DNA from: a virus
Direction: 5' to 3' (one strand)
Virus record (IMG/VR): IMGVR_UViG_3300049811_000124
Coordinates: 1-38,974 of that record
Length of the DNA stretch: 38,974 nucleotides
Numbering within the stretch: position 1 is the stretch's first letter; every line of letters starts with the position of its first letter. Of the stretch, positions 30,463 to 38,669 are shown piece after piece. Below the pieces are notes generated by a model. It was given only the letters and a program-made list of their open reading frames with translations. It ran no database searches and was not told the DNA's origin. Both the position numbers and the translations under genes were made by a program.

Positions 30463-30753
30463 ATGTGGAAGAAGCTGAAGCTCGGTGGGATCGCGCTTGA
30501 GGCAATGCGATGGGCGGCTGACGTCGCGCGCTCCATCGATCCAGATGCGGCGCTGGCTGTCGTGCTGAAGGTCGTGGAAATCGAGCGCGGCAGGCGTGGC
30601 ATTCCTGGTCACCTCAAGCTGACCGAGCTGTTGTCGTGGTTCGCCGAACAGTTTCCGCGGGCCGCAGATACCTCGGTCGTGATTGGCTACGTGAACACGC
30701 TAGTTCGCCTGTTCGATGCTTTGGGCGTGTTCCGCAAGGCCAAGAACGCGTAA
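30463..30753 (+). CDS. Hypothetical protein
   Basis: The 96-aa protein starts at ATG 30463, right after the Rz1 stop, with gagaag before it. It begins MWKKLKLGGIALEAMRWAADVARSIDPDAALAVVLKVVEIERGRRGIPGHLKLTELLSWFAEQFP. It is all helical with no clear membrane span. It lies between the lysis and packaging genes. Function is unknown. Confidence 0.68.
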   Translation: MWKKLKLGGIALEAMRWAADVARSIDPDAALAVVLKVVEIERGRRGIPGHLKLTELLSWFAEQFPRAADTSVVIGYVNTLVRLFDALGVFRKAKNA

Positions 30754-31088
30754 TGCCACGCAAGGCGCCAACGCATCGGCCTGCCAACATCCGAGCCAAG
30801 ACACACGGCGATCGCCAGGCGCGACGAGCGCTGCCGACCTACTCGGCAACATGGCGCCGGCTGCGGGAACAGATCCTGGTGCGCGACGAGTACACGTGTC
30901 GGCACTGCGGGCGCTACGGCAACCACGTCGACCACGTCGACAACGACAGCCACAACAACGCAGAGAGCAACCTGCAGACGCTGTGCGCCGCGTGTCACTC
31001 GACCAAGACGGCACAGGAACAGGCAGGCAAGCCCAGCAGGCCAAAGGTTGCAGTCAACGCTGACGGATCACCGGAAGCCTGGCGATGA
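30753..31088 (+). CDS. HNH endonuclease
   Basis: The 111-aa protein starts at ATG 30753 (overlap TAATG). It has WRRLREQILVRDEYTCRHCGRYGNHVDHV, then NLQTLCAACHSTKT. Two CxxC zinc pairs frame the HVDHV and N...(L)C..CH elements of the HNH fold. In HK97-like phages a small HNH protein just upstream of the terminase genes takes part in cos cleavage with the terminase. Its place here matches. Confidence 0.9.
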   Translation: MPRKAPTHRPANIRAKTHGDRQARRALPTYSATWRRLREQILVRDEYTCRHCGRYGNHVDHVDNDSHNNAESNLQTLCAACHSTKTAQEQAGKPSRPKVAVNADGSPEAWR

Positions 31089-31243
31089 GTGACTGGCAGA
31101 CGTGGGCCTTGCTTGAGCGATTGGCCAAGATCGACGAAAGACTGGATCGCATCGAACAGGCGCTGGCACTGATGCTGGGCGACGACGATGAGCCGGGCGA
31201 CATGAGCGCCGGCAACATCGAGCGGGCGCCGACGCCTCTTTGA
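31085..31243 (+). CDS. Small coiled-coil protein
   Basis: The 52-aa protein has ATG at 31085 (ATGA overlap). It reads MSDWQTWALLERLAKIDERLDRIEQALALMLGDDDEPGDMSAGNIERAPTPL. A single amphipathic helix of heptads (residues 5-31) predicts an oligomer. An acidic tail follows. Its neighbours (HNH, terminase) suggest a packaging accessory role, unproven. Confidence 0.62.
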   Translation: MSDWQTWALLERLAKIDERLDRIEQALALMLGDDDEPGDMSAGNIERAPTPL

Positions 31244-31341
31244 CCGGGAGGGGTGGTCGCAAAGTCCGATGTGGCGTCAGCGCAACACGCGCCGAACTCG
31301 TTTTTTTGCACCGTCAATTGGGAAGTCCTGGATTTTTTGAC
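31244..31341 (+). other. Gap before terminase with T tracts (possible cos region)
   Basis: The 98-bp gap between the HNH neighbourhood and the small terminase gene has a small GCGC-aacac-GCGC hairpin (31280-31293), a run of seven T (31301-31307) and a run of six T (31333-31338). It could contain a weak terminator or the cos site that HNH-associated HK97-like phages place here. No specific cos sequence was recognised. Confidence 0.3.
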
Positions 31342-31755
31342 ATGAGCCGCCCGCGCAAGCCGCACAACCTGAAGGTCGTGGCCGGCACGGCGAGGCCTGA
31401 TCGCGCTGCGCCTGTCGTCGAGTTGCCGACCGTCGAAGTTGCGCCGCCTGCGCCGGACTGGATGCCGAACGGTCACGCCGTGAAGGAATGGGATCGGCTG
31501 GCCTCGATCCTGACTGCGAACCGGATCCTGACCGAGGGCGGGCTCGCTGCCCTGGGTCAAATGTGCGCGCTTCACGGGAAGATCGTGCAGCTGTACGCGG
31601 CTGGTGAGTCGCCGAACGCATCGCTGATCGCGCAGTACCGGGCGCTCGCGAATGACTTCGGCTTGACGCCGGTTGCGCAAGGAAAGGTGAGATCGCATGG
31701 CGAAGAGCCGGCGGGAAACCCGTTCGCCGTCAACCGGCGGAAGAAAGGGGCGTGA
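31342..31755 (+). CDS. terS: Terminase small subunit (P27 family)
   Basis: The 137-aa protein is started at ATG 31342. It begins MSRPRKPHNLKVVAGTARPDRAAP, the P27-type opening (RKP..LK...G). After that come WDRLASILTANRILTEGGLAALGQMCALHGKIVQ and NDFGLTPVAQGKV. It recognises viral DNA and loads the large subunit. The next gene starts 59 nt inside its end. Confidence 0.9.
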   Translation: MSRPRKPHNLKVVAGTARPDRAAPVVELPTVEVAPPAPDWMPNGHAVKEWDRLASILTANRILTEGGLAALGQMCALHGKIVQLYAAGESPNASLIAQYRALANDFGLTPVAQGKVRSHGEEPAGNPFAVNRRKKGA

Positions 31756-33439
31756 CTACGTCGCCATCGCGATCGACTACGCTCGCGAGGCGGCATCGGA
31801 TCGGGGAGGGAATCGGTTCGGTCGGCTGATCAAGCTGGCGGCGCGGCGGTTTTTGTCGGACCTGGAGCGGGCCAAGGGGAAGCGCCCGCCGTTCGTGTTC
31901 GATGAGTGGGAGGCTGCCAACGCCTGCGACTTCCTGGAGAAGCTGCCGCACGTCGAGGGCGTTTGGGACACGCCGACGATCGTGCTGCATCCGTCGCACG
32001 TCTGGTTCGTCGTGCAGCTATTCGGTTTTCGCAGGCATGACGGCACGCGGCGCTTCACCTCGGCGCTGTTCGCGGTCGCGCGCAAGAACGCGAAGAGCAC
32101 GCTTGCCGCCGGCATCCTGCTTTACTGCATGTGCTGCGAGGATGAGCCGGGCGCGCAGTTGATCAGCGCAGCCACGACCGGCAGCCAGGCGCGGATCATT
32201 TTCAACGTCGCCAAGCGGATGGCAGAGAAGACGGCCGCGCTGCGCGAGGCATTCGGGATCGAGTGCTGGGCCAACGCAGTCACGCGGCTCGAGATCGGCG
32301 GCAGCATGAAGCCGATCAACGCCAAGGCCAGCACGCAAGACGGCCTGAACCCGTCGCACTGCGCACTGGACGAGATCCACGCGCACAAGTCGCCTGACCT
32401 GCTGAACGTGCTTCAGTCGGCAGCCGGCGCTCGCCGCTCGCCGCTGTGGCTGTTCACGACGACGGAGGGCTACGAGTCGCCGGGGCCGTGGCCTGAACTG
32501 CGGCACTTCGCGCGGCAGGTGTTGGAGGGCGTGCTCGGCGTTGAGGCCGATCACTTCCTCGCGCTGTTCTTCTGCGTCGACGACGACGACGAGGACTTCG
32601 ACGAAGCCTGCTGGATCAAGGCCAACCCGCTGGCGGATGCGAACCCGCACCTGCTGGCGGCGATCCGCAAGGAGTCCATCGAGGCGCGGGCGATGCCCGG
32701 CAAGCTGGCCGAGTTCAGGATCAAGCGCCTGAACCGGCAGAGCGCGTCGGCAAAGGCGCTGATCGACATCCGCAAGTGGAACCGGTGCGGCGAGCCTGTC
32801 GATTTGGACATGCTGGCCGGGCACCCGTGCTGGGCGGGCCTCGACCTGTCGAGCACAACCGACCTCACGTCGTGGCGCCTGGTCTGGCGCGTCGACGGCA
32901 AGTGGTTTACCTGGGGACGACGCTGGGTTCCGGCTGAGGCGGTGGCGCACCGGACGCAGCGCGGCAGCAACACCTATGCGGCGTGGGTGGCGGCCGGGCA
33001 CATCACGCAGACCGACGGCGACACGGTCGACTATGCCGTGATCGAAAAGGCGATACGCGAGGACTGCAAGCGATTCGCGCCGCAGCAGATTGCCTTTGAC
33101 GACTGGAACGCGAAAGACCTGAGCAACCGGCTACTTGAGGACGGGTTGCCACTCGTGCGCTTCATCCAAGGCCCGAAGAGCTACCACCCGGCGATGCAGG
33201 AAGTTGAACGGGCCTACCGCTCCGGCGACCTGGCGCACGGCGGCGACCCGGTCCTGCGCTGGTGTGCCAGCAACCTGATCCCGCGCCTTGACGCGAACAT
33301 GAACATGGCGCCGGACAAGCGCCGGAGCCCGGACAAGGTGGACGACATGGCGGCGCTTTTCATGGCGGTAGGAGTAGCAATGGCGGCCGACAACCATGGC
33401 GACCTGGCCGGATTCCTGTCCAACCCGGTGAGGGCCTGA
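31697..33439 (+). CDS. terL: Terminase large subunit (HK97 type)
   Basis: The 580-aa protein starts at ATG 31697. ATPase: the deviant Walker A is ARKNAKS at 128-134, Walker B CALDEIH has D225-E226, and TTTEGY is the coupling motif near 255. Nuclease: LDLSSTTD (about 376), FDDWN (about 463) and DKVDDMAAL (about 554) give the acidic triad. Length and motif order match the HK97/P27-partner large terminase that cuts and pumps DNA into proheads. The 59-nt overlap with terS suggests translational coupling. Confidence 0.93.
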   Translation: MAKSRRETRSPSTGGRKGRDYVAIAIDYAREAASDRGGNRFGRLIKLAARRFLSDLERAKGKRPPFVFDEWEAANACDFLEKLPHVEGVWDTPTIVLHPSHVWFVVQLFGFRRHDGTRRFTSALFAVARKNAKSTLAAGILLYCMCCEDEPGAQLISAATTGSQARIIFNVAKRMAEKTAALREAFGIECWANAVTRLEIGGSMKPINAKASTQDGLNPSHCALDEIHAHKSPDLLNVLQSAAGARRSPLWLFTTTEGYESPGPWPELRHFARQVLEGVLGVEADHFLALFFCVDDDDEDFDEACWIKANPLADANPHLLAAIRKESIEARAMPGKLAEFRIKRLNRQSASAKALIDIRKWNRCGEPVDLDMLAGHPCWAGLDLSSTTDLTSWRLVWRVDGKWFTWGRRWVPAEAVAHRTQRGSNTYAAWVAAGHITQTDGDTVDYAVIEKAIREDCKRFAPQQIAFDDWNAKDLSNRLLEDGLPLVRFIQGPKSYHPAMQEVERAYRSGDLAHGGDPVLRWCASNLIPRLDANMNMAPDKRRSPDKVDDMAALFMAVGVAMAADNHGDLAGFLSNPVRA

Positions 33440-33441
33440 GC

Positions 33442-34674
33442 ATGGGTTACTGGCGAGCTTTCGCCCGCTGGGTTGCCGGCGGCCTGTTGCGATATGCGGG
33501 CCTGCAGTACGGCGGGCCGATGGGCGTCGAGGAAGACGACGCGCAGACATCGCCGGTCACGTTCGACTCTGCGATGCAGCTGTCGGTCGTGTGGGCGTGC
33601 GTGAAGCTGCTGGCCGAAACGGTCGCATCGCTGCCGCTTGGCTTCTACCGCAAGAACGGAGCATTGCGCACAGCTGATCCGCAGCACCCGCTGGCGATCC
33701 TGTTCGCCGGCAAGGTCAACCGCTACCAGAACCGAATCGAGTTTTTCGAGACGCTGATCCTGAACCTGGTGCTGCATGGCAATGCCTACATTCTGATCGA
33801 GCGCCGCGGCGGGCTCATCGTGAGCCTGCTTCCGCTGATGTCTTCGCAGATGGAGGTCAGGCTGCTGGCTGACGGGTCGGTGGTCTACACGTACACGCAA
33901 GACACTGGCGTCGACGCCATTGCGCCGGAGCGAATCTGGCACATCAAGCTGTTTGGCAACGGCATCGTGGGCTTGTCGGCCCTCGACTACCAGCGGCGGA
34001 GCCTGGGTATCGCTGTCGGCGCCGAGAAGGCAACGGCGAAGGTCTACGCGAACGGCGGCAAGCGATCCGGCGTGCTGATGCTCGACCGGCTGCTGACCGA
34101 GGGGCAACGCGACCAAGTCCGCGCCAACTTCAACGGGCTTGTCGAGGGCGGCCAGCGACTGATGGTTCTGGAGGCCGGCGCGAAGTTCGAGCCGGTGGCG
34201 ATGTCGCCGCAGGACATCGAGTTGCTGTCGAGCCGCAAGTTCAATGTCGAAGACCTGGCGCGCTGGTATGGCGTGCCGTCCGTGATGGTCAACGACACCA
34301 GCGGATCGACGGTCTGGGGCTCCGGCATCTCGGAAATCGTCCGCGGGTTCTACAAGCTGACGCTGCGGCCGATCCTGGAAAAGATCGAGCTTTCGATGGT
34401 CGTCAGCCTGATTCCGCCAGCCGAGCGATCGACGATCGAGGTCGAGTTTGATTTTGAGGGACTGCTGCGCGCTGACCAGAAGTCGCGGTTCGACGGCTAT
34501 CGCGTCGGCATCCAGGGCGGCATCACGACGCCGAACGAGTGCCGCGCATGGGAAGGCTTGCCGCCAATGCAGGGCGGCGACCTTCTCTACATGCAGGGTG
34601 CAACCCTGCCGATCGACAAGCTGGGCCAACAGCAGGCAACGGCGCCAACTACGGCCGAGGAGCCGCAAGCATGA
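33442..34674 (+). CDS. Portal protein (HK97 family)
   Basis: The 410-aa protein starts at ATG 33442, two bases after the terminase stop. SPVTFDSAMQLSVVWACVKLLAETVASLPLGFYRK (residues 37-71) is the hallmark opening of HK97-type portals. RYQNRIEFFETLILNLVLHGNAYILIERR and IEDLARWYGVP-like NVEDLARWYGVPSVMVND follow in the correct order. The protein forms the 12-mer DNA channel at one capsid vertex. It ends four bases over the protease start. Confidence 0.93.
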   Translation: MGYWRAFARWVAGGLLRYAGLQYGGPMGVEEDDAQTSPVTFDSAMQLSVVWACVKLLAETVASLPLGFYRKNGALRTADPQHPLAILFAGKVNRYQNRIEFFETLILNLVLHGNAYILIERRGGLIVSLLPLMSSQMEVRLLADGSVVYTYTQDTGVDAIAPERIWHIKLFGNGIVGLSALDYQRRSLGIAVGAEKATAKVYANGGKRSGVLMLDRLLTEGQRDQVRANFNGLVEGGQRLMVLEAGAKFEPVAMSPQDIELLSSRKFNVEDLARWYGVPSVMVNDTSGSTVWGSGISEIVRGFYKLTLRPILEKIELSMVVSLIPPAERSTIEVEFDFEGLLRADQKSRFDGYRVGIQGGITTPNECRAWEGLPPMQGGDLLYMQGATLPIDKLGQQQATAPTTAEEPQA

Positions 34675-35339
34675 CCATGGAACGCAAACTGCTGGGCCTC
34701 GAGATGATCGAGGTCAAGTTCGACGACGACCAGCCCGGCACGTTCGAGGGCTACGCATCGGTGTTCGGAGGGGTGGACAGCTACGGCGACACCATCCTGC
34801 CGGGCGCCTACAAGAAGACGCTGAGGAAGCGCGAGCGGCCGATTCGCATGCGCTGGAACCACTGGGGGCCGGTGATCGGCAAGTGGCTGAGCATCAGCGA
34901 AGACGAGAAGGGACTGCTGGTGCGCGGCGAACTGACGCCCGGGCATTCGGTCGCCGAGGACGTCTACGCATCCCTAAAGCATGGCGCGATCGACGGCATG
35001 AGCATCGGCTACCGGCCGGTGCAGATCCGCGAGCTTGGCGACGGCAAGCGCGAACTGAAAGAGATCGACCTGGTCGAGATCAGCATCGTCGAAGAGCCGG
35101 CCGACCTCGGCGCGCGCGTCGGCGACATCAAGTCGGTCGTGGACAGCATGACCAGTCTGAAGGACATCGAAGCGTGGCTGCGTGAGGCGCATCGCTTCAA
35201 TCGGGCGGATGCGGGTGCGCTGGTGCACCGGATCAAGGCCCTGGCCCGCGGTGAGCGCGAGGACGAACCCAAGACCAGCACCGAGACGGCGCTCGCCATC
35301 CTGGCGCTGCGCACTCACGCACTCACCATAAGGAAATGA
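34671..35339 (+). CDS. Prohead protease (HK97 gp4-like)
   Basis: The 222-aa protein has ATG at 34671 (alternative ATG 34677). It reads FEGYASVFGGVDSYGDTILPGAYKKTL near residues 24-50, then MRWNHWGPVIGKW with the catalytic His (about 61), and KHGAIDGMSIGYRP with the catalytic Ser. This is the U35/S78-type assembly protease that trims the capsid scaffold and itself. A long charged helical tail follows residue 165 and may serve as the delta-domain-binding region. Confidence 0.93.
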   Translation: MTMERKLLGLEMIEVKFDDDQPGTFEGYASVFGGVDSYGDTILPGAYKKTLRKRERPIRMRWNHWGPVIGKWLSISEDEKGLLVRGELTPGHSVAEDVYASLKHGAIDGMSIGYRPVQIRELGDGKRELKEIDLVEISIVEEPADLGARVGDIKSVVDSMTSLKDIEAWLREAHRFNRADAGALVHRIKALARGEREDEPKTSTETALAILALRTHALTIRK

Positions 35340-36496
35340 AGATGGATGCCGAACTGTCCAAGGCGCTCGACGCGCACACCGCAGCCGTAGAGGCTGCTGT
35401 CACCAAGTACGAAGGCCAGGTCAAGGAAGCCGGCAAGGCGTCGGAAGAGGCCAAGCAGGCCGTCCGCGTGCTGTCGGAAGAGTTCAAGGCCAAGATGGCC
35501 GAGATCAACGCGGCGATGATCGACATCGCGCAGAAGTCGACGGCGCCGTCCAGCCCGGCCGGCAAGCCGCTGTCGGCTGCCGAGGAGTTCGTCAAGTCCG
35601 ACGACTTCAAGGACTTTGCCAACGGCGGCCGCAACGCGCGCGCCCGCATCGAGGTGAAGAACACCGTCCTGGCCGACAACACGACCACGACCTGGTTCGA
35701 CCAGGTGCCAGGCATCGTGCCCGGCGCGCGCCTGCCGTTGACCGTGTACCGCTCGCTGCCGCAGTACCGCACCGGCACCGATTCGGTCGTGCTGATGCGC
35801 GAGGCCAGCTTCACCAACAGCGCGCAGGGGCAGACCGAGGGCCAGGAAAAGGCTCAGTCGGCCATGACCTTCAACAAGTACAACGTGGCGATCGAGACGA
35901 TCGCGCACTGGCTCAAGGTGTCGAAGCAGCTGCTCGCCGACGCGCCGGCCGTGGTGTCGTGGATCGAGAACTCGCTGCGCTGGGGTGTCGAGGCAAAGGT
36001 CGACCAGCAGCTGATGAGCGGCACCGGCACTTCGCCGCAGCTGTCCGGCCTGACCGACAGCGGCAACTACACCGCGTACACGCCAAGCAGTGACGACACG
36101 CTGGCCGATGCCATCAACCGCGCCAAGTACCAGCTGTGGGCGCTGGGCTACATCGCGGACACGGTGTACGTGAACCCGGCCGACTGGGGCGCGCTGGAGC
36201 GCCTGCGCGAGTCGAGCGGCGGCGGGCAGTACCTGTACGGGCCGCCGGGCACGATCGCCGGCATGAACCCGTTCGGCGTCAATGTCGTGATCACGCCGCG
36301 CATCGATTCCGGCAAGTTCCTGATCGGCCAGACGGCGGTTGCGACTGGCGTCTGGAATCGCTCGGGCGCCGTGATCGAGATGGGCTACGAGGACAACGAC
36401 TTCACGTCGAACCTCGTGACCATCCTGGCCGAGGTGCGCCTGGGCCTGGGCGTGACCGTCCCGGGGGCGATGCTCTACGGCGACTTCACTGCCTGA
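35336..36496 (+). CDS. Major capsid protein (HK97 fold)
   Basis: The 386-aa protein is started at ATG 35336 (ATG 35342 also possible) after aagga. Residues 1-70 form a coiled coil (HTAAVEAAVTKYEGQVKEAGKASEEAKQAVRVLSEEFKAKM), the delta domain that acts as scaffold and is later cut off. The HK97 fold follows: SLPQYRTGTDSVVLMREASFTNSA, then HWLKVSKQLLADAPAVVSWIENSLRWGVEAKVDQQLMSGTG, and IAGMNPFGVNVVITPRI. It assembles into the icosahedral shell. Confidence 0.95.
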   Translation: MKMDAELSKALDAHTAAVEAAVTKYEGQVKEAGKASEEAKQAVRVLSEEFKAKMAEINAAMIDIAQKSTAPSSPAGKPLSAAEEFVKSDDFKDFANGGRNARARIEVKNTVLADNTTTTWFDQVPGIVPGARLPLTVYRSLPQYRTGTDSVVLMREASFTNSAQGQTEGQEKAQSAMTFNKYNVAIETIAHWLKVSKQLLADAPAVVSWIENSLRWGVEAKVDQQLMSGTGTSPQLSGLTDSGNYTAYTPSSDDTLADAINRAKYQLWALGYIADTVYVNPADWGALERLRESSGGGQYLYGPPGTIAGMNPFGVNVVITPRIDSGKFLIGQTAVATGVWNRSGAVIEMGYEDNDFTSNLVTILAEVRLGLGVTVPGAMLYGDFTA

Positions 36497-36515
36497 TCGT
36501 GACACAACGGCGACC

Positions 36516-36551
36516 GACGACGGGCGGGGGAATCCTCGCCCGTCGTCTTTT
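36516..36551 (+). terminator. Strong intrinsic terminator after capsid gene
   Basis: GACGACGGGCG-ggggaatcct-CGCCCGTCGTC is a perfect 11-bp stem (36516-36526 with 36537-36547) followed by TTTT. It should end or attenuate transcripts after the capsid gene and so lower expression of the downstream sugar-type genes. Confidence 0.88.
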
Positions 36552-36562
36552 GAGGAACGGCG

Positions 36563-36847
36563 ATGAAAGTCCATGTGCTGAAACCCATCCGCGTCGATCG
36601 CCTGGGCGGCCTGAAGCCCGGCGCAGTGGTCGAGCTGCACCCGTCCGTCGGCAAGGCGTACCTGCAGCAGGGAGCGGTCGAGTTGTACGAAACCAAGGTC
36701 ATTCGGGAGCGCCCTTTGCAGGCCGCTGGCGAGGCGCAACCATCGTCTGCATCGCAAGCGGTCCAAGCGTCACCGCAGACGACGTTGAGCGAGTCCGACA
36801 GTGGCGAGCCGAAGCGCAAGAGGGGAAAGCGCAAGACAGGCGAGTAA
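36563..36847 (+). CDS. Capsid-following small protein 1 (short form)
   Basis: The 94-aa protein starts at ATG 36563 after gagg. It begins MKVHVLKPIRVDRLGGLKPGAVVELHPSVGKAYLQQGAVELYETKV, a small beta domain of a type recalled from genes following phage capsid genes. The rest is low-complexity and ends in a basic run (EPKRKRGKRKTGE). From 36712 the -1 frame codes for a conserved enzyme-like protein, so this tail may be only the product of ribosomes that do not slip. The gene has a paralogue at 37317. Confidence 0.65.
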   Translation: MKVHVLKPIRVDRLGGLKPGAVVELHPSVGKAYLQQGAVELYETKVIRERPLQAAGEAQPSSASQAVQASPQTTLSESDSGEPKRKRGKRKTGE

Positions 36848-37320
36848 TCGTCGTCAACACGACGTACCAGCTGGCGCCATGGGCCGATGCGCTCTATGCC
36901 ATGGACTATCAGTGGTGGCGGGTGCACGGCACGCAGGTTGCCACCGATTTTCGAGGCGAGCGCGTCAGTAGCAACCCGGTTGCTTCGCTGGCCGTGACGC
37001 CGGTCAACAAGCAGGCCGTGCCGACGTTCGGCAACAGTGGCGCGGCGGCGGTGTCGCTGGCGGCCCATGCCGGCGCGCGGCGCGTGCTGCTGCTGGGCTA
37101 CGACTGCCAGCGGACTGGCGGGATGGTGCACTGGCACGGCAACCATCCAAAAACATTGGGGAACGCGGGCGCGATGCCGCGATGGCCGAAGCAGTTCGCC
37201 GACCTGGCGAAGGCCATGGCCGAGCGCGGCGTCGAGGTCATCAACTGCTCGCGCGAGACAGCTCTTACGTGTTTCGAGCGAACGACGCTCGAGCTGGCTC
37301 TCGGAATGGAGGAACAATGA
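36563..37320 (+). CDS. Frameshift fusion 1: small domain plus MptE/DUF115-like enzyme domain
   Basis: The predicted 252-aa fusion has 52 residues of the small domain, then the -1 frame. The second part reads PFAGRWRGATIVCIASGPSVTADDVERVRQWR, then VIVVNTTYQLAPWADALYAMDYQWW and TFGNSGAAAVSLAAHAGARRVLLLGYDCQRTGG. A first strand plus GPS loop and a later GN.G..A...A...G...(V/I).L.GYD resembles MptE-like/DUF115 proteins and some sialyltransferase-type folds. The frame has no ATG or GTG start before the first strand, only a TTG far upstream, so slippage is the simplest route. The reaction is unknown. It may handle nucleotide-activated sugars like its neighbours. Confidence 0.7.
36712..36718 (+). 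promoter_or_regulatory. Candidate -1 frameshift site CCCTTTG (copy 1)
   Basis: In the frame of the gene at 36563 the codons read CGC CCT TTG CAG, giving the register C CCT TTG (X XXY YYZ). A -1 slip gives CCC TTT GCA GGC CGC TGG CGA and opens a 200-codon frame to 37320. The same heptamer in the same register occurs in the paralogous gene at 37460. Confidence 0.75.
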
Positions 37321-37613
37321 TCGTCACCGCAACCGCTGATTTTGTCCACGAGCGCCGCAAAGTGCGGACGGGTCAGCAGATCAACGTGCATAGCGCAACG
37401 GCGCGCGACTTGCGCGCGCAGGGCCTGGTCACTTGGGGCGGCGCTGCCGTAGATGCTGGCCCTTTGGCCGTCACCGCTGGCGAGTCGCTGTCTGCATCGC
37501 CAGCGGCCCAAGCTGCACCGCAGACGACCTTGAGCGGATCCGCCGATGGCGATTTGGAGCCGACGACGAGGCGGCGCCGGAGGAAGGCCGAAGCGGACGA
37601 GCTGTCGTCGTAA
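37317..37613 (+). CDS. Capsid-following small protein 2 (short form)
   Basis: The 98-aa protein starts at ATG 37317 after ggagg, four bases over the previous stop. It begins MIVTATADFVHERRKVRTGQQINVHSATARDLRAQGLVTWGGAAV, like the protein at 36563 (a KVR.G..... A..L..QG.V pattern). The zero-frame tail keeps a shared APQTTLS segment and a basic run (TTRRRRRKAEADELSS). Nucleotide similarity in the overlap can be explained by constraint on the -1 frame. Confidence 0.65.
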   Translation: MIVTATADFVHERRKVRTGQQINVHSATARDLRAQGLVTWGGAAVDAGPLAVTAGESLSASPAAQAAPQTTLSGSADGDLEPTTRRRRRKAEADELSS

Positions 37614-38059
37614 CCAACACGATGTTCCAGGCCGCGCCATGGGCTGATGCACTGTTCGCCATGGACGCGCCATGGTGGAACGTCTACCGCGACGAGGTCA
37701 TGGCGAAGTTTCGAGGTGAGCGATTCAGCGCCGGACGCCGGCCAGATACGACGCCGACGCCTGCACCGACGTTCGGCAATAGCGGTGCCGGTGCGCTGGC
37801 CCTGGCCGCGCACTTCGGCGCGCTCAGGATCGTGATGGTCGGATACGACTGCCAGCGAACTGGCGGCATGACGCACAGCCACGGCGACCACCCGCCGACG
37901 CTTGGCAACGCCAAGACCATGCCGGCCTGGCCGGCCAAGTTCGAGCGCGCGGCGGCTCACCTGAGCAAGCTGGGCGTCGAGGCCATCAATGCGTCGCGCG
38001 CGACGGCACTCCGGTGCTTTCGCCGCGGCGACCTGCAAACCGAACTGGAGAAGCCCTGA
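37317..38059 (+). CDS. Frameshift fusion 2: small domain plus MptE/DUF115-like enzyme domain
   Basis: The predicted 247-aa fusion has 50 residues of the small domain then the -1 frame. The second part reads PFGRHRWRVAVCIASGPSCTADDLERIRRWR, then VVVTNTMFQAAPWADALFAMDAPWW and TFGNSGAGALALAAHFGALRIVMVGYDCQRTGGMTHSHGDHP. It is clearly paralogous to fusion 1 over its whole length. The only alternative start in this frame is TTG 37433. Keeping two divergent copies, each with the same slip site, suggests related but distinct acceptors or donors. Confidence 0.7.
37460..37466 (+). promoter_or_regulatory. Candidate -1 frameshift site CCCTTTG (copy 2)
   Basis: In the frame of the gene at 37317 the codons read GGC CCT TTG GCC, again the register C CCT TTG. 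A -1 slip gives CCC TTT GGC CGT CAC CGC TGG CGA GTC and opens a frame to 38059. Position relative to the two domains is the same as in copy 1. Confidence 0.75.
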
Positions 38060-38060
38060 C

Positions 38061-38669
38061 GTGCCGAACCACGCGCGCCAAGATCCGCACTGCACGTACT
38101 GGACCGACGGCGATCCCGACGTGCCGGTCTTCCAGCATCCGGCCGAGATGGAGTGGCTGCTGGCGCTGTTCCGCGAGCGCAACCCGCGCCGCATCCTCGA
38201 GGTCGGCAGCTACTTCGGCGGAACGCTGAAGCAGTGGATCCGGCACGCCGAGCCGGGCGCAGTCGTGGTCAGTGTCGACCTGTACAACCTGCCGTATGCC
38301 GACAACCGCGCGCGCTACGCCGGCTGGGGCGCTGCTGCTGGCGTCGAGGTGCATGCCATCGCCGGCAACAGTTACGACCCTGTGACGGTGGCCGCCGCTG
38401 CGCAGTTCGGCCCGTTCGACTGGATCATGATCGACGGTGATCACCGCGATCGCGCCGTCCGTGGGGACTGGGCGGCGTATCGCCAGCTGGCCGCGCCGAA
38501 TGGCGTTGTCCTGTTCCACGACATTCTCGACAACCGGCAGGCCCATCCTGAGATCCAGGTCGCGCCGGTTTGGGCCGAGATCAAGCGCCAGTACCGCACT
38601 GCCGAACTGATTGCCGGGAACGGCAAGTGGGGCGGTGTCGGCGCGGTGTTCATGGGCCAGCGACTGTGA
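38061..38669 (+). CDS. Class I SAM-dependent methyltransferase
   Basis: The 202-aa protein starts at GTG 38061, two bases after the previous stop. RRILEVGSYFGGTLKQWI (residues 39-56) is motif I, VVVSVDLYN near 68-76 binds the SAM ribose, and FDWIMIDGDHRDRAVRGDWAAYRQLAAPNGVVLFHDIL is the following strand and loop. The D-G-D-H and FHD residues match the Methyltransf_24/macrocin-type O-methyltransferases, which often bind a metal. It probably methylates a sugar or small side chain together with the surrounding glycosyltransferase-like genes. Confidence 0.82.
   Translation: MPNHARQDPHCTYWTDGDPDVPVFQHPAEMEWLLALFRERNPRRILEVGSYFGGTLKQWIRHAEPGAVVVSVDLYNLPYADNRARYAGWGAAAGVEVHAIAGNSYDPVTVAAAAQFGPFDWIMIDGDHRDRAVRGDWAAYRQLAAPNGVVLFHDILDNRQAHPEIQVAPVWAEIKRQYRTAELIAGNGKWGGVGAVFMGQRL

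Noticed and set aside
36136-36711. Rightward frame upstream of the first enzyme domain as a separate long protein
   Set aside because: It overlaps the capsid gene and the terminator, and its product is Arg-rich. The conserved part begins only at the slip site.
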